This document shows positions 63,700 to 64,000 of a stretch of DNA of 64,000 nucleotides, piece after piece; the stretch's first letter is position 1; each line of letters begins with the position of its first letter. Made by a program: the position numbers and the translations under genes. The notes beneath the pieces are model-generated. The model was not told the DNA's origin. It did no database searches and saw only the letters and a list, made by a program, of their open reading frames with translations. The stretch comes from an uncultured Saccharophagus sp. (GTDB lineage Bacteria; Pseudomonadota; Gammaproteobacteria; Pseudomonadales; Cellvibrionaceae): positions 62,001-126,000 of the forward strand of contig CAKZUG010000002.1 of assembly GCA_937920545.1 (NCBI GenBank), in the 5' to 3' direction.

Positions 63700-64000
63700 T
63701 TACGTGCGTTCGCCAAAAATAGCGGTGCCAATACGCACAATGGTAGCGCCGTGCTGGATGGCCAATCCCATATCATTCGACATGCCCATCGATAATGTAT
63801 CTATATTACTTTCGCCTATATTTTTGTCGCTTGAATTTTTGCCTCCCAGCTGTGCTTGAAGTGCAGACAAGTGTTGCTGCATGCGCGCAAAAGCATGGTC
63901 GTTGTTATTGGCTTCATTGGTGTCAATGGGTTTGGGGATAGCCATCAAGCCGCGAAGTGTAATGTTAGGTAGTGCGTTTATGTCTTTCGCTAACGCTAGA
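63700..64000 (-). CDS. yggS: YggS family pyridoxal phosphate homeostasis protein, 5' partial
   Basis: Only the last 99 or so codons are visible. The gene runs off the right edge. The frame reads LPNITLRGLMAIPKPID near the edge and ends TLSMGMSNDMGLAIQHGATIVRIGTAIFGER, the C-terminal YggS/PLPBP signature containing the phosphate-binding residues. An internal ATG at 63945 is not the true start. Linkage to proC is conserved across gammaproteobacteria. Confidence 0.93.
   Translation of the reverse strand, partial: LALAKDINALPNITLRGLMAIPKPIDTNEANNNDHAFARMQQHLSALQAQLGGKNSSDKNIGESNIDTLSMGMSNDMGLAIQHGATIVRIGTAIFGERT

Overview
The window reads as a chromosomal segment of a marine, polysaccharide-degrading gammaproteobacterium. 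An affiliation close to Cellvibrionales (Saccharophagus/Teredinibacter-like) is an inference. It rests on a 63-residue polyserine linker in a secreted carbohydrate-active protein, TRAP transporters, a ubiA-phoB-phoR gene order, and a housekeeping block yggS-proC-yggT-metX-metW-DUF4426-rdgB-hemW as in Pseudomonas-like relatives. Base composition is moderate and rather even. No rRNA, tRNA, CRISPR array, prophage or intact insertion sequence was found.

Layout. 1-8600: the end of a hypothetical gene, uvrD, a TRAP transporter whose binding protein is separated from its membrane subunits by two convergent thioesterases, a small PilZ protein, and a lipoprotein gene that looks broken by frameshifts. 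8600-14200: pstS-pstC-pstA-pstB-phoU behind a near-consensus Pho box. 14200-18960: a secreted delta-class carbonic anhydrase, a MITE-like element of about 183 bp, a phosphate-selective-type porin with its own PhoB repeats, a small lipoprotein and a chemoreceptor. 19000-22600: an M48 protease, a DUF4265-like protein, YaaA and a response regulator with an unusual C-terminal domain. 22600-28750: a beta-helix-type lipoprotein and a TonB-dependent receptor behind six in-phase PhoB half-sites, a periplasmic protein with two TonB-C-like segments, and an orphan Pho box facing a gene-free stretch that may encode a small RNA.

28900-35400: a yjfI-J-K-L-M-C type operon carrying a potassium channel gene and ending in a coupled rhombosortase gene. 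35400-38100: a tightly coupled MscS-like, lipopolysaccharide-kinase-like and membrane-anchored TIM-barrel trio. 38300-45600: an outer-membrane protein, a sodium:dicarboxylate-type symporter, ubiA, phoB-phoR (with a Pho box) and a FemAB-like gene. 45600-56900: a candidate acidic, probably sulfated, polysaccharide locus with a TRAP transporter, kdgK, a polyserine beta-helix protein, a sulfatase and a BNR-type propeller protein. 56900-64000: an aldo/keto reductase and the housekeeping block, ending in a partial yggS.

Two themes link the genes. First, phosphate starvation: phoBR, pst-phoU, the porin and the TonB receptor module carry recognisable PhoB repeats, so outer-membrane entry, inner-membrane import and sensing appear co-regulated. 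Second, acidic glycan use: the secreted lyase-like proteins and sulfatase would yield unsaturated or free uronates, which the TRAP system could import and KdgK phosphorylate after conversion to 2-keto-3-deoxygluconate.
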